Made by a program: the position numbers and the translations under genes
Shown here: in pieces, positions 22,446 through 34,674 of the stretch
How the letters are laid out: every line of letters begins with the position of its first letter
Numbering within the stretch: position 1 is the stretch's first letter
Notes under the pieces: generated by a model
Seen by the model: the letters and a program-made list of their open reading frames with translations, nothing else
What the model was told of the DNA's origin: nothing
Databases searched by the model: none
Origin: Morinoia aosen
Lineage: Eukaryota; Arthropoda; Malacostraca; Amphipoda; Talitridae
DNA length: 64,000 bases
Assembly (NCBI GenBank): GCA_030386875.1
Contig: CM059564.1
Location: 40,878,075 to 40,942,074 of the forward strand
Direction: 5' to 3'

Positions 22446-22845
22446 AAGTGTTGACAGCACAACCTCACACTCTTGAAAGCGATTAATGTGAAAAGAAACG
22501 AGGTATTCTTGTAGGCTGCAAGTCTATGTAGACGGCTCACTGCACTACAGCGTACCTCCATACTTTGGATACAATTGCTGAGTGAGACATTTTGACACAG
22601 CCAGTAAGGAATAACTCACTTTATAATGATTTTTCAAGTACTTGTATTCTAATTTTCAGTCAAATTAATTGGAATGGCTTTTCTTGCCAGTAGGAAACTA
22701 ATGGATGTCTCCGCTCTGCTACGTATTCGGGATCGTAGGCTGCAAAGGAGGGCTTTCAAGACACATCCATACGAGGTGCAGACAGCACAACCTCGCCCAC
22801 TCGAAATCAAATAATGCAAAATGAAACGAAGTATTCTTGAATTTT
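22446..22845. repeat. ~70-bp direct repeat pair, starts about 330 bp apart
   Basis: The segments at 22446-22515 and 22780-22845 share GACAGCACAACCTC, a CACTC-AAA word and GAAACGARGTATTCTTG. The DNA between them is unique. Confidence 0.65.
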
Positions 22846-23005
22846 ATACATTAAAACGAGTACCTTCTGACGCTTCAGAAAAATACTTTAGTGAAACAGC
22901 GCACGGGTGTAATAAACACCAAAAAAAATCGTATTGCAGTACAAGTTTGAGTCGATGAAATTACTAGATCTCGAATCTCAAGTCAGCGCACAAATTTTCC
23001 TTACC

Positions 23006-23431
23006 TCAGGTTGCAACTTCAAATGAAGAACTGAGAATATCTCCACACTTAAAAGTTTCCTGAATGCAAGAAAGATTGACGCGCAAAACTCCAAGACTTC
23101 CCCAAACAAGCTCGACCTCGGCAGTGCGACGGCGACGAAGGCCTGAAGAAGACGCCGCTATGAAAAAGAGTATCGCCGTAAGCCCATAAGTTTCGCTCGC
23201 CCCCATCGTTGAAATGCAGCACCGGCAGCCGTAATGTATGGAGCGAGAGCACGCAGAACGAGCCGCGATACGGGCCACCCTGGGCCGGAGAGATGGATCA
23301 TCCCGAGCTTCAGCGCAAAATAGACACACTGATATCCCTATAAATACGAACGAAATTTGCGTAAAGATGGTCCCCCAAACGAGCCATTGCCACAGTCTTG
23401 AGAGTGTTTTTGAAGTGCTAGAGAAATTCAT
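23006..23431 (-). CDS. 141-codon open frame, unrecognised
   Basis: The frame is not repeat-derived. The predicted product begins with a hydrophobic stretch (LWQWLVWGTIFTQISFVFIG) that could be a signal anchor, then an Arg-rich part. No family was recognised, and no promoter or splice evidence was seen. A chance frame is the default explanation. Confidence 0.12.
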   Translation of the reverse strand: MNFSSTSKTLSRLWQWLVWGTIFTQISFVFIGISVCLFCAEARDDPSLRPRVARIAARSACSRSIHYGCRCCISTMGASETYGLTAILFFIAASSSGLRRRRTAEVELVWGSLGVLRVNLSCIQETFKCGDILSSSFEVAT

Positions 23432-23764
23432 GCACGACTCTGCAAGTCTAGAAACGCATGACGTATACGATGTGTTTTGAAAATAAATCTATCCTACCCG
23501 TATGTACAGATAAGGATAAGAAAATCGGCTAGTCAAAGAAGAAAATGGTAATGGGCGTCACTAGCGTAAAGAAGAAACTGGTCGACCGCTCAGGGATCTC
23601 GGTGTGGACTGCGAAGTCATGAGTGGCGGGAGGAAGTGATTAATGATTCGTAGAGGTTACGACTAGAGGGGGTCTCCCTACGAAGCAGAGACCCACTACC
23701 AGATGAAGTGTGCCTACCATTCTCAACAGGAGGTACTTGGTAAGTTGCCTAGTACTAACCATAG

Positions 23765-23930
23765 AGAAAGGAGCTTTCAAACTATTGGAAAGTCTAAGCT
23801 GCCAAGGTACCAGTTATAGAGAAGGGAGCTTTAAAACTATTGGAAAGTAAAACACGGTATCTAGTTTACCGCGCCAATACCCTGCGAAGTATCGAACAAA
23901 AATCAACATAACCGCAGTAATCGCCACAGT
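23765..23930. repeat. Short direct repeats plus dispersed repeat B, copy 2
   Basis: GGAGCTTTCAAACTATTGGA (23770) recurs as GGAGCTTTAAAACTATTGGA at about 23827. Copy 2 of dispersed repeat B follows (23848-23930), with ATACCCTGCGAAGTATCG. Confidence 0.75.
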
Positions 23931-26849
23931 ACAATGAGCCATGACGGCTATGAGAGGTGTGGTAAATTAATAACTAAGCTACTACACTTGACTACGCATG
24001 AGAGAGGGACGCAGGAACCATGACAAAGGAGTAAGTTTTATGGAAGAAAATAACCATCACAAAATAACCGATTCAGTCAAGCTAAAAAAAAACATAGAAA
24101 CGAACTCGTTTACACATTTATAACGAAGGATAGAACCAGCAGCCGTCGAAGATAAAACACTATGAATGCTAAAAATATCAAAGAAAATACGATAAACTCT
24201 ACCGAGCGCTCATAAACTAATCTCACACTTAGAACGTCTACAATTAGCGTACATAACAAAGAATCCGGAACAGTTCCATCAACAACGAAATTTCAAACAC
24301 GATTTCATAGTTCAGCTTTAACTGTAATTGATGGTCATTCTTTGGAACCAATTCCTCATTGTTTGCAGAGCGCAAGTGAGAGGATGACTGAAGTTTCTCG
24401 TGCTAATTAAGGGCATCTGTTCTCGGGTCCGATTTGCTGAATAGCAATATTTAGATACGACATTGCTCATCTTAGTCGCATTCCTGCACTGAAATGAGGT
24501 CACTTGTGTTGGTGTTGGGAGCACGGGAGCGTTTGGTGTACCGAGAGCAACGTGCCGGAAAATGAACACTTGCAATAACATGGTCCACTTTCAAAAATGA
24601 AGGAAGTTTGTAAATATCTGGGGTTATTAAATTGACTTAATGCTGATACAGAGTGCACGTGTCCCAAAGTAATGAACGGATTTAGTCCTCATGATAATAG
24701 GGACAGAAAAGAAGTGGCACTTGTGCATTGGTGGGTAGCACACACTGTATGCAGCAGACGTCCTTTCTAATCAAAACAGCACATCTATCAACAAACCCCT
24801 TACACACGACACAAAACAGCTAAAAATAGAAGAACCTTTGCATTTTAGCATTTAAAATGAAAAACAAATGAACGCCAGCGATTCTAAACATACCAAAAAA
24901 ACTGGGAGCACACAAAGAAATCTCGTTTTCCGCACAAAAACACGCCGCCGGAGTGAGCGAGTAAGAGAAGCTCGGCGTGTGTGAGAAATGCTCAGTGGAG
25001 AAATCGAAGGCGAGGTCTGGGCAGGTCCGCTATCAGCGACGACTAATTACTGCTGGACACGAAGGAGGAAGTTCTGCTGACAAGACGAATAGCGACACAA
25101 CCTATCGATTCATTCAACTCGCTAAACTTCGATTATTCGTTTGAACGGTTAAATGAAGATAGAACTTCTAATATAAAACCTACAACAATTCAAGTTCTTC
25201 TGAACTCAAGTTCTGTGAGTCATATTTTAGGAGCTAGCAATCTTTTGAAGTAAAAGGAAGAGATAAAAGATAAGAAGGTCAAACGGATTTATACGCCATA
25301 ATCGTGCGGCTCGGATTGCAGATTTCACCGCGAGTAGCAACGAATGCCAGTGAGGAGCGCTAATCCTTAACAACTCCTCCTCCATCCCAGGCCACAATGA
25401 CGAGCATTCTACACTCCACCAGTTCGAATATGGAACAGCATCGAAATAAGTCGCAAAAAATTCACTGACAGGTACGCAGAAGAGTGGGTATACGTTCACT
25501 ATTGATGCTATAAACACCTACACGAGGCGACATAAAGCAAGAAGTACAACATCTAGTGGCCAAGAGCGTCCATTGAACAGAAAAGCTGAAGAAGACATGA
25601 GCCGCACAGAAAATTCGCATCACAACGGCTTGTGGATATCTTCTGTGCATCATCTTTCAGCGGTGCAGCTGAGTACTACCAAGATACTGAATACAAAACG
25701 GGTGCACACACGTGGATGTTTAGCACGCAAATCACGTGGTCTAGGTCTTGGACATAACTGATAACTGTGCAGCCATCCCCTGTTTTTTACCGTGGTTGCG
25801 AAGAAATTATCCCAGATTTTAAATAAATTTCAACGCTGTTATCTACCTTACGTTAAATTGTCAGATACGCGAGTACACCAAATGTACAGCTTGGTCTTAG
25901 TGTATCGAGACAGTATTTGTTATTAATTAATTTATGAAGATAAAACCAGAAAATTTTCAACATATACATGCACTCAGTTACACCACTCAAGACCAAAAAT
26001 TCGCTGAATTGATTTTGAATACACGTATTTTCTACAATTATGATAGTGTTATATCAGTATTTCAAGACTCTAGCCACAACAAATTCAATTTCAAGATAAA
26101 AATGAGAAAGGACCTTTTAGTATGAACTGTAGCACACGAGGAATCTGTGTACGAAGTGTGTTCACACAACTTGATTTTTCTACAGATGACTTGTTCCCGC
26201 GCGTGGGAACACGTTAGGAAGAAAAAAAGGAAGAAAGGCCAGAGAAGAGATAGCGATGAAAGTATGAAAATGAAAAGGCAAAGTGAACACGAACGACAGA
26301 AGTCCCGAAAGCCTATCTATTGCTGAAGCACAATATATAGGTGCACCAGTCTCCATAACATTGGATAGACAAACCGAACTAACCTACACGTAATACCTAT
26401 GTTGTGTTGATACAAAAGGAAACGGTCAACCATCATTAAAGGAAACTAAAACAGAAAATATAAACATGACTAATCAAGGTCAAAAACACCACATAATCGC
26501 TGATTACTCAATTAACCTATAACGAAACTTTCGACACAGTTTTTTTCAAATGAAAAGAAATATATCTTTCTACGGAGTCACCGCTATGTTACAAAGCTGT
26601 CTTTTACCAACACACCCAGACTTCAGAATTGAAGTCAGCCAACTAAATCAATGTCGGGGTACCTGAACTAGACCCAAACCAGTACAAAACGCAGTTCCGT
26701 TTGCAACTGAACACGCTGAGACGATATTTCAAAGCTCATGATTCACAAAATACGATACCTGGACACAAAACATTAGCCACTGCTCGACAAACTAGCCCTT
26801 CGGCAGGAACACGATACGTCAGCAACACGACACATCGCCAAAACACTCC
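23931..26849. other. Unannotated AT-rich stretch
   Basis: Nothing convincing was seen. A possible short, highly diverged piece of family A lies at about 26111-26168 (CTTTTAGTATG and GAGGAATCTGTGTACGAAG). Confidence 0.45.
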
Positions 26850-27290
26850 CATCTGGCCTGACAAACGCCTCTCATAATAACACCTCTTCAGCACGAAGAA
26901 ATGCCACAACTCACTTTTAACACACTATTTCTACACGAACACGCACTTCACTAAAACATTCCTCTCTGACACGAATAAATACCATCCCACAAACATGCCT
27001 CTGGCAGCTGAGTCAAGCGCACCACCGAAACACGCCTCTCTGGCACCAACGAATACGACTCTTCAGTACAAACCCGCTTATCCGGCCCAAACGAACACAA
27101 CTCTTCAGTACAAACACACCTACCCGGCACAAACGAATAAGTCTTCATTACAAACACGTCTATCCGGCACAAATTAACACAACTTTTCAGTATAAACACG
27201 CCTACCCGGCAAAAACGAACAACTCTTCAGAATAAACACGCCTGACACAAACGGAAGCTACACTCCAATGCACGTATGCCTACCTCCCAC
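26850..27290. repeat. ~42-bp degenerate minisatellite
   Basis: CTTCAGTAYAAACACGCCTA with CCGGCACAAACGAA recurs at 27061, 27103, 27143, about 27185 and 27225 (spacings 40-42). Weaker units lie on both sides. One + frame is briefly open with a Thr-Leu-Gln-Tyr-Lys repeat, but indels break it after about 60 codons. The + strand is C- and A-rich and very G-poor here. Confidence 0.85.
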
Positions 27291-27429
27291 CCATAAATAC
27301 GCAGCTTCTCAACAAACACGCCGATCTCGCGAAAACGAAAACGATGCTTCAGTATAAGCCTTCCAATTTAGCACAAACGAACACTCCACTCCCTCTTCCT
27401 CTCCCCCACAATCACGCCCGTCTAAAACA

Positions 27430-29592
27430 AACAAGACCACCTGCAAGTGGACGAGCAGTAGGCCGCCTCCGGGCGCCCCGGCTCACCAAAAAGAAGGTCG
27501 ACCTCAAAGGATCCAACAATGACCAGGTTTGTGGTACTGCGCGCCAGAAATAAAGATCACTATGAGAGCCAAAGACCAACAGCATCCATCCGCCCGTCTG
27601 CGGCCGATAAAAATACTTCAAAAGGAAGCCCTAGTCACGGTGTTCCTTCCAACGACATGTCCTCTCCCATCAACAAGATACTCGTCTCAGCAAAATGAAA
27701 CGCTCGAGCTATTTGAGGTTTGTGATAAAATGCACCGAGCGATGGAGATACGCACCGTCTGCATATTGTGAAATGCCATAAACCTCTAACAGAAGCGAAC
27801 CGGAGATTAAAAAGATTAGGCGAGCCCTAAAGAGACTAAGGGCATTAGACAACGAAATCTAACTAATGAACACTTAGAGAAACCATGAACGACGCATGGA
27901 ATAATGGTACTAAAGTTAACTTACAACTCGTCTCTCGTGAACCTTTACATGAACTACATTTTGAGTTCCATGATTATTTTATCGTTCGACGCAGGTACAT
28001 ACCGCTAGCCTACCCAACGCACAATCCAGGCGATCGAAACTTACCAACGTAATAAAGGCTTCAAATGCAATGGTACATCAAAAAATTAATAGATTAGTTG
28101 TTCACTTTCATAGACTATTGCGAATTGAGAAAAAAGGCTAAACTCAATGAAAATAGAATTAAGGTAAAAAACTTACACAAATTGGAAGCAGTCCGCATTA
28201 TTTTTAAAACTTGAAACGTTTTCGAAACAAATGTCTTGTTTGAAAATAACTGAATAATTTATTAAATGCAGTAATGAATGTTATAAAACATGCAGTAACA
28301 TGGATACGAGTAATAACACCAGGATACAACCATCTAGAAATATTACAATAGCGCATTATTAATTTCCATGGACAATTCTTCATTAGGTGTACCATTTCCT
28401 CTCATAAACTTCTACAAGCAAATTTCCTACTGTACCATGAACGAAGACTCATTGTAGTTTAAAGCTACTACAAAGATTCGACGCATTGTGTTTATATAAA
28501 TGCACCCTTGTCGCAGCAGTGCATTACAATGCTATTTGAACTGAGTATTCGGTTTCGTAGGGCTTGACACAATGCACGCTACGGAGCGATAAATTATGGT
28601 TAAAATGACTCGAGTAGCAGCAACTGCATGTCAGCAAACCACAAACTAAATTGATTTCTAGATGAGCAGTCCGATCCATGCTTAATTTGATAGATTCACT
28701 AACAACAACCCCCCAGAAAAAGAACCTATTATTTGAGAGACAAGAACGCATTCCACATCTAAAAGATTTTGTCACAAGCTGAAGATTGTCATAAGCGTCA
28801 CGACCAACGCCATCGAGTCAAACAACTTTAGAAATGAATTTTGAGCTAATCATCGGATAGGAAGAAATTGCAAACCCACCTTACCCAAAATAGAAAACTT
28901 GAGCCATAGACATAACCGTTTGTCTGTGTTAAACAGAACACGACTCCGGAATAAACGATCGCCGATCCGATCAGCAAGAGAACTTGAAAAAAAAATTGCA
29001 AAATATTTCAGACAAGCCATGACTGATGAGAGCACACATTAAGACCATGTTAGACACCATAAGCTATGGCTTGGAAGATGAAAGGAAGAATTTCTTAACA
29101 CCTACAAACGCAAAGCGGCAATAAAGAGAAGAGAAGACACTGAAGCAAATCCTAGCTAAACCGAGCAAAAGTACAGCATCATTGACACAAGGGGCGTTTC
29201 GGTAATGAAAAGAACCTTCGTAGTGGAACAAAGACAAACAATCGCTACGGGAAGTAAACAATCGCTATGGGAGGCAAACAACCTTCAAGATTCGCATCAT
29301 TTATGGAACAAGAGGCTCGTCGGGCTCTGGAAAGGATGAAGCCCGCCAGCAACGCTTTCGGACTAGCTAATGGCTCCTCAGTCTACCTTTGATGAAGAAG
29401 TAAGTTAATATCTTAGGACATTAGAGAGCTGGGGGTAAAATTAGAAGGATGAAGCTCATCGCGGTATGTACACTCCCAGGAGTCCGTGGAAATTAACGTA
29501 ATTATGAGAATATGAAATGGTTAACACTGTTACATAATAAATTCATGGAAGACTTCTCTAAACTTTCCTAAAAATACTACTTGGGGAACTGA
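27430..29592. other. Unannotated stretch
   Basis: No recognisable feature. Open frames are 60-83 codons. Confidence 0.5.
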
Positions 29593-29820
29593 ACCACAAA
29601 CACGTCTCGGCACGTCAGTGGAAAAAACAAACAAAATTCGAAGCTGAAACAATGTTTAGTAAAACTAGATATTAGTAAAAAATCATTTTGATCCCGAGAA
29701 AATAACCAAATACGTTTTAGCACGTCATTGGAAAAAGTAAATAACAAAATTCGATGTCGATACGATGTTCAGTAAAACTAGATATTCGCAAAAGAGAATG
29801 AATTTCCATCCTGAGAAAAT
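29593..29820. repeat. ~110-bp two-copy tandem duplication
   Basis: GCACGTCAGTGGAAAAA at 29610 and GCACGTCATTGGAAAAA at 29720 mark copies that also share CAGTAAAACTAGATATT-like and GAGAAAAT words. Confidence 0.85.
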
Positions 29821-30301
29821 CTTTTACTCCTCTTCTGGACATAGAGCGGCCTGAAGCTCGGTCTCGTTGGGTTCACTTGCTGCTGGCAAGCGATCGTCGG
29901 GATGAGGACGAAGTGTTATGGGATAGGAGGACAATAATTGAATTGGCGACCGATTACGATGGATTACGACACGGAAAATTAGCTGATATTGTAGCTCCAA
30001 AGAGCTTTATAGGAGAGCCTAGGCTCCTTGATAGTCTATAGAGACTCGGACGAGGTTAAATCTCTCTCAAATTGGGACACTGGGAGCTTCATGGACAAGC
30101 AACTCAATCAGTCGAAAAAAATACAAGAAAGCAAGGCAACGCAAAGGACTTTTAAAAACAAAATGAAGGAAACGAGACGTAAACAGGTTCCCTTCAATAG
30201 AATACGAATCACGAGTGAGAAGAACTTAAAGTTACGACATCGCTTGGTTATCTCTTGGCATCGCAAGTATCAGCCAAAACTTACTTCTGCCCAAATTTGG
30301 T

Positions 30302-30660
30302 CAGATAAGAAGTTAGTCTAACCTTCCAAACCCCAACAAAAGTGTACAAGAGAGGATGGAGGGATGCACTATTTAGTATGGAATTAAGTAAGGGAACTGA
30401 GATTCTACACACAAGGTGTGTTCTCACACTCTGCGCACGAAATATCAAGATTGCAAAAAGTTTATGACAAAATGAAAGATGAAGAAGAAACCAATAGGCG
30501 CTGTAAAAATGATATGCATTACACCGAAAAAAGATGGTCCGCAACAACACAAAAAATCTTCTGTTTCACCAATAGATTGGCTCCGCTAATCTTCAGCTCG
30601 GGATGTCCATCTACTTCTGGAGACGCTAATTCCCATAGAAACAATAGTTCAATACCCTTG
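30302..30660 (+). repeat. Interspersed repeat family A, copy 5 (diverged)
   Basis: Retains AGATAAGAAGTTAGTCTAA, CACTATTTAGTATGGA, AGTTTATGACAAAATGAAA, CGAAAAAAGATGGTCCGCAA, TCTTCAGCTCGGGA and GACGCTAATTCCCATAGA-ACAATAGTT. It is more diverged than copies 4, 6 and 8. Confidence 0.85.
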
Positions 30661-31469
30661 CGTTGACCTCTGCACAAAATTAGTGCGATTGTGTTCGCCG
30701 GTTCATTTAAAATACTGAATTGCCTGCATAGAGAAATGTAAAAGTACGATTTAAACTCGATTAAAAAACTCATGTCACCAGCTCATCACACGAAGCTTGT
30801 AGCACCAGCACCGTAAGAACGCTGAAAAAGGCTTTAAAAAGCTGTAACAGCCTTTCATGGGTTGAGTTACCATCGATAGAGGGGCTTTTCATCGATCTCT
30901 TTGCCAACGATCTTTTTTAGAGCGTCTTGCACACTTAAGTTATTCATTTCAAAATTTTCACGACACATTGACCAAAATATCTTGGTGACAAGACGAGTGT
31001 CACAGCAACAAGTTATTTATCTTTTTCTGGAAAGATCCATTAATTCATAAAATAGCAATAAATGACGCGTTTATTACTCAATATCTCTCTAATTTTTACG
31101 CACCCAATGAAAATAAAAATGTAATTGAAACCTAACAAAAATTCAAACATGTATCAAAATTCACTTAACATCAAGAATACGGTGCATAATTTTCTTCACG
31201 ACTTTTCCGTCAATACAGGTCAAACAAATAAGCAAGTTTCACAAGCAGCATGACGACCAACAAAACATGCAGTATGATAGTGAGAGAATGGTGGCGGCCA
31301 ATAGTTAGGAATAAGAAAAAACACACTAAAACGCAGAAGCAACAAGTGTGCGTCAGTAGTGAAAACAGTTGATAGAAAAACCAAATGATGAGAAGAAGCC
31401 AGAGCATTCAGTGTATGTCAGTAGTTAGAAACAAAGTTGAAGAAAAGCTCTAAATTATGGAAGCTAAGC
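30661..31469. other. Unannotated stretch
   Basis: Nothing clear. The end (31210-31469) contains words related to the following minisatellite (GTGTGYGTCAGTAG). Confidence 0.4.
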
Positions 31470-31626
31470 ACGGCTTCGCAGCGTGTGATAAAAGATAGCA
31501 GAACGGTTGAAGAACGATACTTATGTAGAGAAGACGCAAGACCATCCAGCGTTAGACAGAAGATGGCAGAACGACACTAACGTAGAGAAAAAGTAAGATC
31601 AAACTGTGTGTGTCAAAAAAATGGCA

Positions 31627-31639
31627 GAACAATTGAAGA
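31627..31639. other. Target-site duplication, left (13 bp)
   Basis: GAACAATTGAAGA precedes family A copy 6 and is repeated exactly at 32003-32015. A related, uninterrupted minisatellite unit upstream (CAGAACGGTTGAAGAACGA) shows that the word belongs to the host repeat. Confidence 0.85.
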
Positions 31640-32002
31640 TTAGATTAGATTATAAGTTAGTTTAAGCCTCCCTAACCGCTGCAAAAATAGAGCGTATCGA
31701 AGAGAGGAAGGAGGAAGGCACCATTTAGTATGGAGATAAGAAAATGAGGAATCTATGCAGAAAGGGCATAGAAACAGTAAGATGGGAAAGAAGTTCATGA
31801 AATAAGATAAAAGTGGAAGAAGAAAGTCAGAGGTGCTGAAAAAACAGGACAGCAGTGAACCGAAAAAAGGTGGTCCTTAACATAACAAAAAACATTATAT
31901 TTCAACAAAAAGAAGGCCTACCTAACTCTCAGCTCGGGCCCTCACATGGTTCCCCTGGGAGCGCTAATTCCCATAGATACAATAGTTGTATCCCCCTGAG
32001 GG
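31640..32002 (+). repeat. Interspersed repeat family A, copy 6, with target-site duplication
   Basis: A full-length 363-bp copy. It begins TTAGATTAGATTATAAGTTA, has GCCTCCCTAACCGCT, CACCATTTAGTATGGAGATA and AGGTGCTGAAAAAACAGGAC, and ends in hairpin GATACAA-TAG-TTGTATC (31976-31992) then CCCC-TGA-GGGG (31993-32003). The exact 13-bp duplication defines both ends. It fits retrotransposition (SINE-like) better than the short fixed duplications of the DNA transposons here. I see no tRNA-like A/B box and no poly-A tail, so the class is uncertain. Confidence 0.9.
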
Positions 32003-32185
32003 GAACAATTGAAGAATGACAATAAAGTAGAGAAAAGGAATATAAGTGTGTGCCAGAAGATGGTAAAACAATAAAAAGGCAATACTAACGCAGAGAAAAA
32101 GCAATACCCTCCAGTGTGTGCTAGAATATGGCAGTACGATACTCATGTAGAGAAAAAGCACGACCATCCAGTGGGTGAGAGCAGC

Positions 32186-33468
32186 AAGAGTAAGGCACGA
32201 GAGGCAGCTCAAGAGCGGATGTCGCGCTCCTGATAAGGGATAAGCGCTCTCTGAGCACCGGGAGGCCGTGCCTCTTCACACTTTCCTTGGCTTCATCTAA
32301 TATACGTCGAGTGATACTTCACACCACCTTCTTTACGAGTGTTCATTCAAACTCTTCATACATTATCCATTATCAGTTGAAATTAACCTCGTTAATATGA
32401 CGACGACGCTAACGATTAATAGATGTCCGCATATGAGTCGAGTCAGCTTCGCTACGGCTTCTGAAGAATGCGCGCACAGCCAATTGAGGAAATCTTCTCC
32501 GTAGAACTCCACTCAAAAAATGCACGATAAGAAGCGCAGAATGAGAGCACTTTGACGCCATGCGGCAAAACATTGCAACAATTTGACAAGTAGCCCCGTG
32601 GCACATTCTTCGAGTACTTAGAGACGCGAAAAGACCTGTTGTTCGCAAGTGACGCTAATATCTCGCGTGATGGCGGCACTTACACGCCACGCCCAGATCC
32701 ACAACGAAGCTCGTCTTGTATTTTTCGGTCAACGACAAGAGTCGCATGACACAGCCATCATTCGTACGTACGAGAGCGCACAGGGAAGCGCGACCGCGCA
32801 TGCCGAAATCGCAGAAAAATGGGATCAAGCCGGCGTATCTGTGAGGCGCTCCAATTTCACGGAGGTCAATGCCCAGTTAGAGCTGAAACTGTGTTCGACC
32901 CGCACTTAACACTTCTAGAAATGCTGTTTCATGTAATAAAACCGCAGTAAAAAAATGAGGTTTAATTTTTTGTTCGCTGCGTTAGCCAAATTTATTTAAA
33001 TTTAATCAAATAATTTCCTGGCAAACGTCACTGAAGTCATTTGTGCTTCCGCAATGAACTTTTAAGAGGGCGAAACAATAAGTTCTAAAGCACGAGCAAC
33101 AGACGAATTCTGGACGTCGTGCAATAATTCGCAGAAGTAGCACAATTTGTCAGAAAAAAGAGCCCTGAGAAATTCTTCAAGAAATTAAAAGTTACTAGCA
33201 AGCAGAACACCTCATCATTCCTCAAACACAACCGTCAACTCAAATCAAGAAGACGTCAAGGAAACGCACAATATAGATGGTAACAAGAGTAGGCAACACG
33301 AGCCCAAACATCAAGCAAAAAGGGACGAAAACAGCAGGTAGAGACGGCGGCCGATGCACCAGAAGACAGACCATCCTTTGAGCGGAACAGGATTGGTTTC
33401 CGCGGGCTATGGCACTTGATTAGGGTGGTCGCGAGCTCTGCGTGCGCACGGTAGCAACCAACACCTCC
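32186..33468. other. Unannotated stretch
   Basis: No feature recognised. An 86-codon + frame at 32649-32909 has no family signature. Confidence 0.5.
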
Positions 33469-34068
33469 TTAAGGCACCATGATGGACAGAACTGCTCGAG
33501 GCCGTGGTCACACTATCAATAATCATTGATTACCTCCAGAAAATCAGTGGCGAGGTAACCCCGTGAGCTCAGCACCAACTAGCAAGTTAACTCATTGCTT
33601 GCGATATGACCCACCGGTGGGTCGTGGTTAGGTTTTTACAGATGCGAAACGACCGATCGCTGGGTCGTTTGAAAAATTTATACAATCATTTTTAAATTAA
33701 GAGTATTTGACGGACCCAGTTAACTAGCAAGTTAACACATTGCTGTTTGCGTTGTGAACATCGGTAGGTCGTGCTTAAGTTTGCCAGCTGCAAAACGATC
33801 CATCGGTGGGTCGATTGAAAAATTTTCAACACTTTTTATATTAAGGGTATTTAACGGACCCAGTTAATGATTGCTATTTATAACTTTGCTGATCCCTTTG
33901 CCTTCAAATTTGAGTCGGATATTGAACTTCAGTTAAACCCACCGCAGTCAACGTGTTAAGGCACCATGATGGACAGAATTGCTCAAGGTGGTCACACCAT
34001 CAGAAAATCATCGATTACCTCCAGCAAATCAGTGGCGAGGTAAATTCGTGAGCTCAGCACCAACTGGT
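33469..34068. repeat. Duplicated ~115-bp flank on both sides of a TTAA element
   Basis: TTAAGGCACCATGATGG starts at 33469 and 33956. Both copies continue through GATTACCTCCAG-AAATCAG, GTGGCGAGGTAA and GTGAGCTCAGCACCAACT. The first copy is bounded by TTAA on both sides, and the second begins at the element's right TTAA. The copies are roughly 85-90% alike by eye. Confidence 0.85.
33591..33955 (+). mobile_element. piggyBac-like (TTAA) MITE, copy 4, with internal 145-bp tandem duplication
   Basis: TTAA lies at 33587-33590 and 33956-33959. The right end is CACCGCAGTCAACGTG. The segment starting AGCAAGTTAAC at 33581 is repeated at 33726 (offset 145), including an internal TTAA plus CACATTGC that looks like a second left end. 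A perfect 16-base palindrome (GACCCACCGGTGGGTC, 33608-33623) sits next to the end. The interior TTGAACTTCAGTTAAACC matches copies 2 and 6. Confidence 0.8.
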
Positions 34069-34305
34069 CAATTTAATGTACGGCTAAAAGATTGTTTAAA
34101 CGATGCAAAAAGAGATCTTTTCTTAGTGACGTTCGATCGGAACATGCATGAGAATCCCATAATTTCATATTTCTATTCCGAGAATGAGAATTTTCGCTAA
34201 AACACTAGCAAATTCAGTTAATTACGAAACAAGACAAAGCAGGTTACGCACCCATACTTCCAGTGTAAGAACCACAAATTCATAATAAGGCCAAAACACT
34301 AGGGG

Positions 34306-34674
34306 GTGAAAATCAACGGCGTTTGTTGTCTTACGGAACCTGCACCTCGAGCAATCGGAATACAAAATGGGCGGCTACAAACTCAGATCAAGGCTAGCAG
34401 GAAGAGCGGACGCCAGGCGTGTTTGCGAAGGTGTGAAGGCTTGTGTACAGATGTGGTCAGCTCTCTCTGCCTCAATGTAAGGGACCAGCGGCTCATGGGC
34501 GTACGACCGGAGCGCTTTTTGCCCACAAAGAGACACGTGCAAGAATATTCCACTCCTGATGAATCGAGAGCAATCTCTCAAGTTTCCAGCGATGAACGAA
34601 CTTGCAATCCTGGCGATTTTTACTCGTGCGGTAAGTTTAACTTTTTCAACGATTGCGATTACTTCAAAGCTTAA
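34306..34674 (+). CDS. 122-codon open frame with an internal GTAAGT donor-like site, unrecognised
   Basis: A non-repetitive frame of higher GC than its surroundings. The product is Arg- and Cys-containing with no family I recognise. The frame contains GTAAGT at about 34631-34636, a strong donor match, so an exon ending near 34630 is possible. No branch or acceptor was established, and most such frames here are chance. Confidence 0.13.
   Translation: MKINGVCCLTEPAPRAIGIQNGRLQTQIKASRKSGRQACLRRCEGLCTDVVSSLCLNVRDQRLMGVRPERFLPTKRHVQEYSTPDESRAISQVSSDERTCNPGDFYSCGKFNFFNDCDYFKA

Larger units (their letters stand above)
31470..32185. repeat. ~65-75-bp degenerate minisatellite interrupted by family A copy 6
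   Basis: The recurring unit contains ATGGCAGAAC, GAYACTNANGTAGAGAAAAAG and CCATCCAGTGTGTG. Units lie at 31490-31626 and again at 32016-32185. The interruption is a family A copy (31640-32002). Confidence 0.8.
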
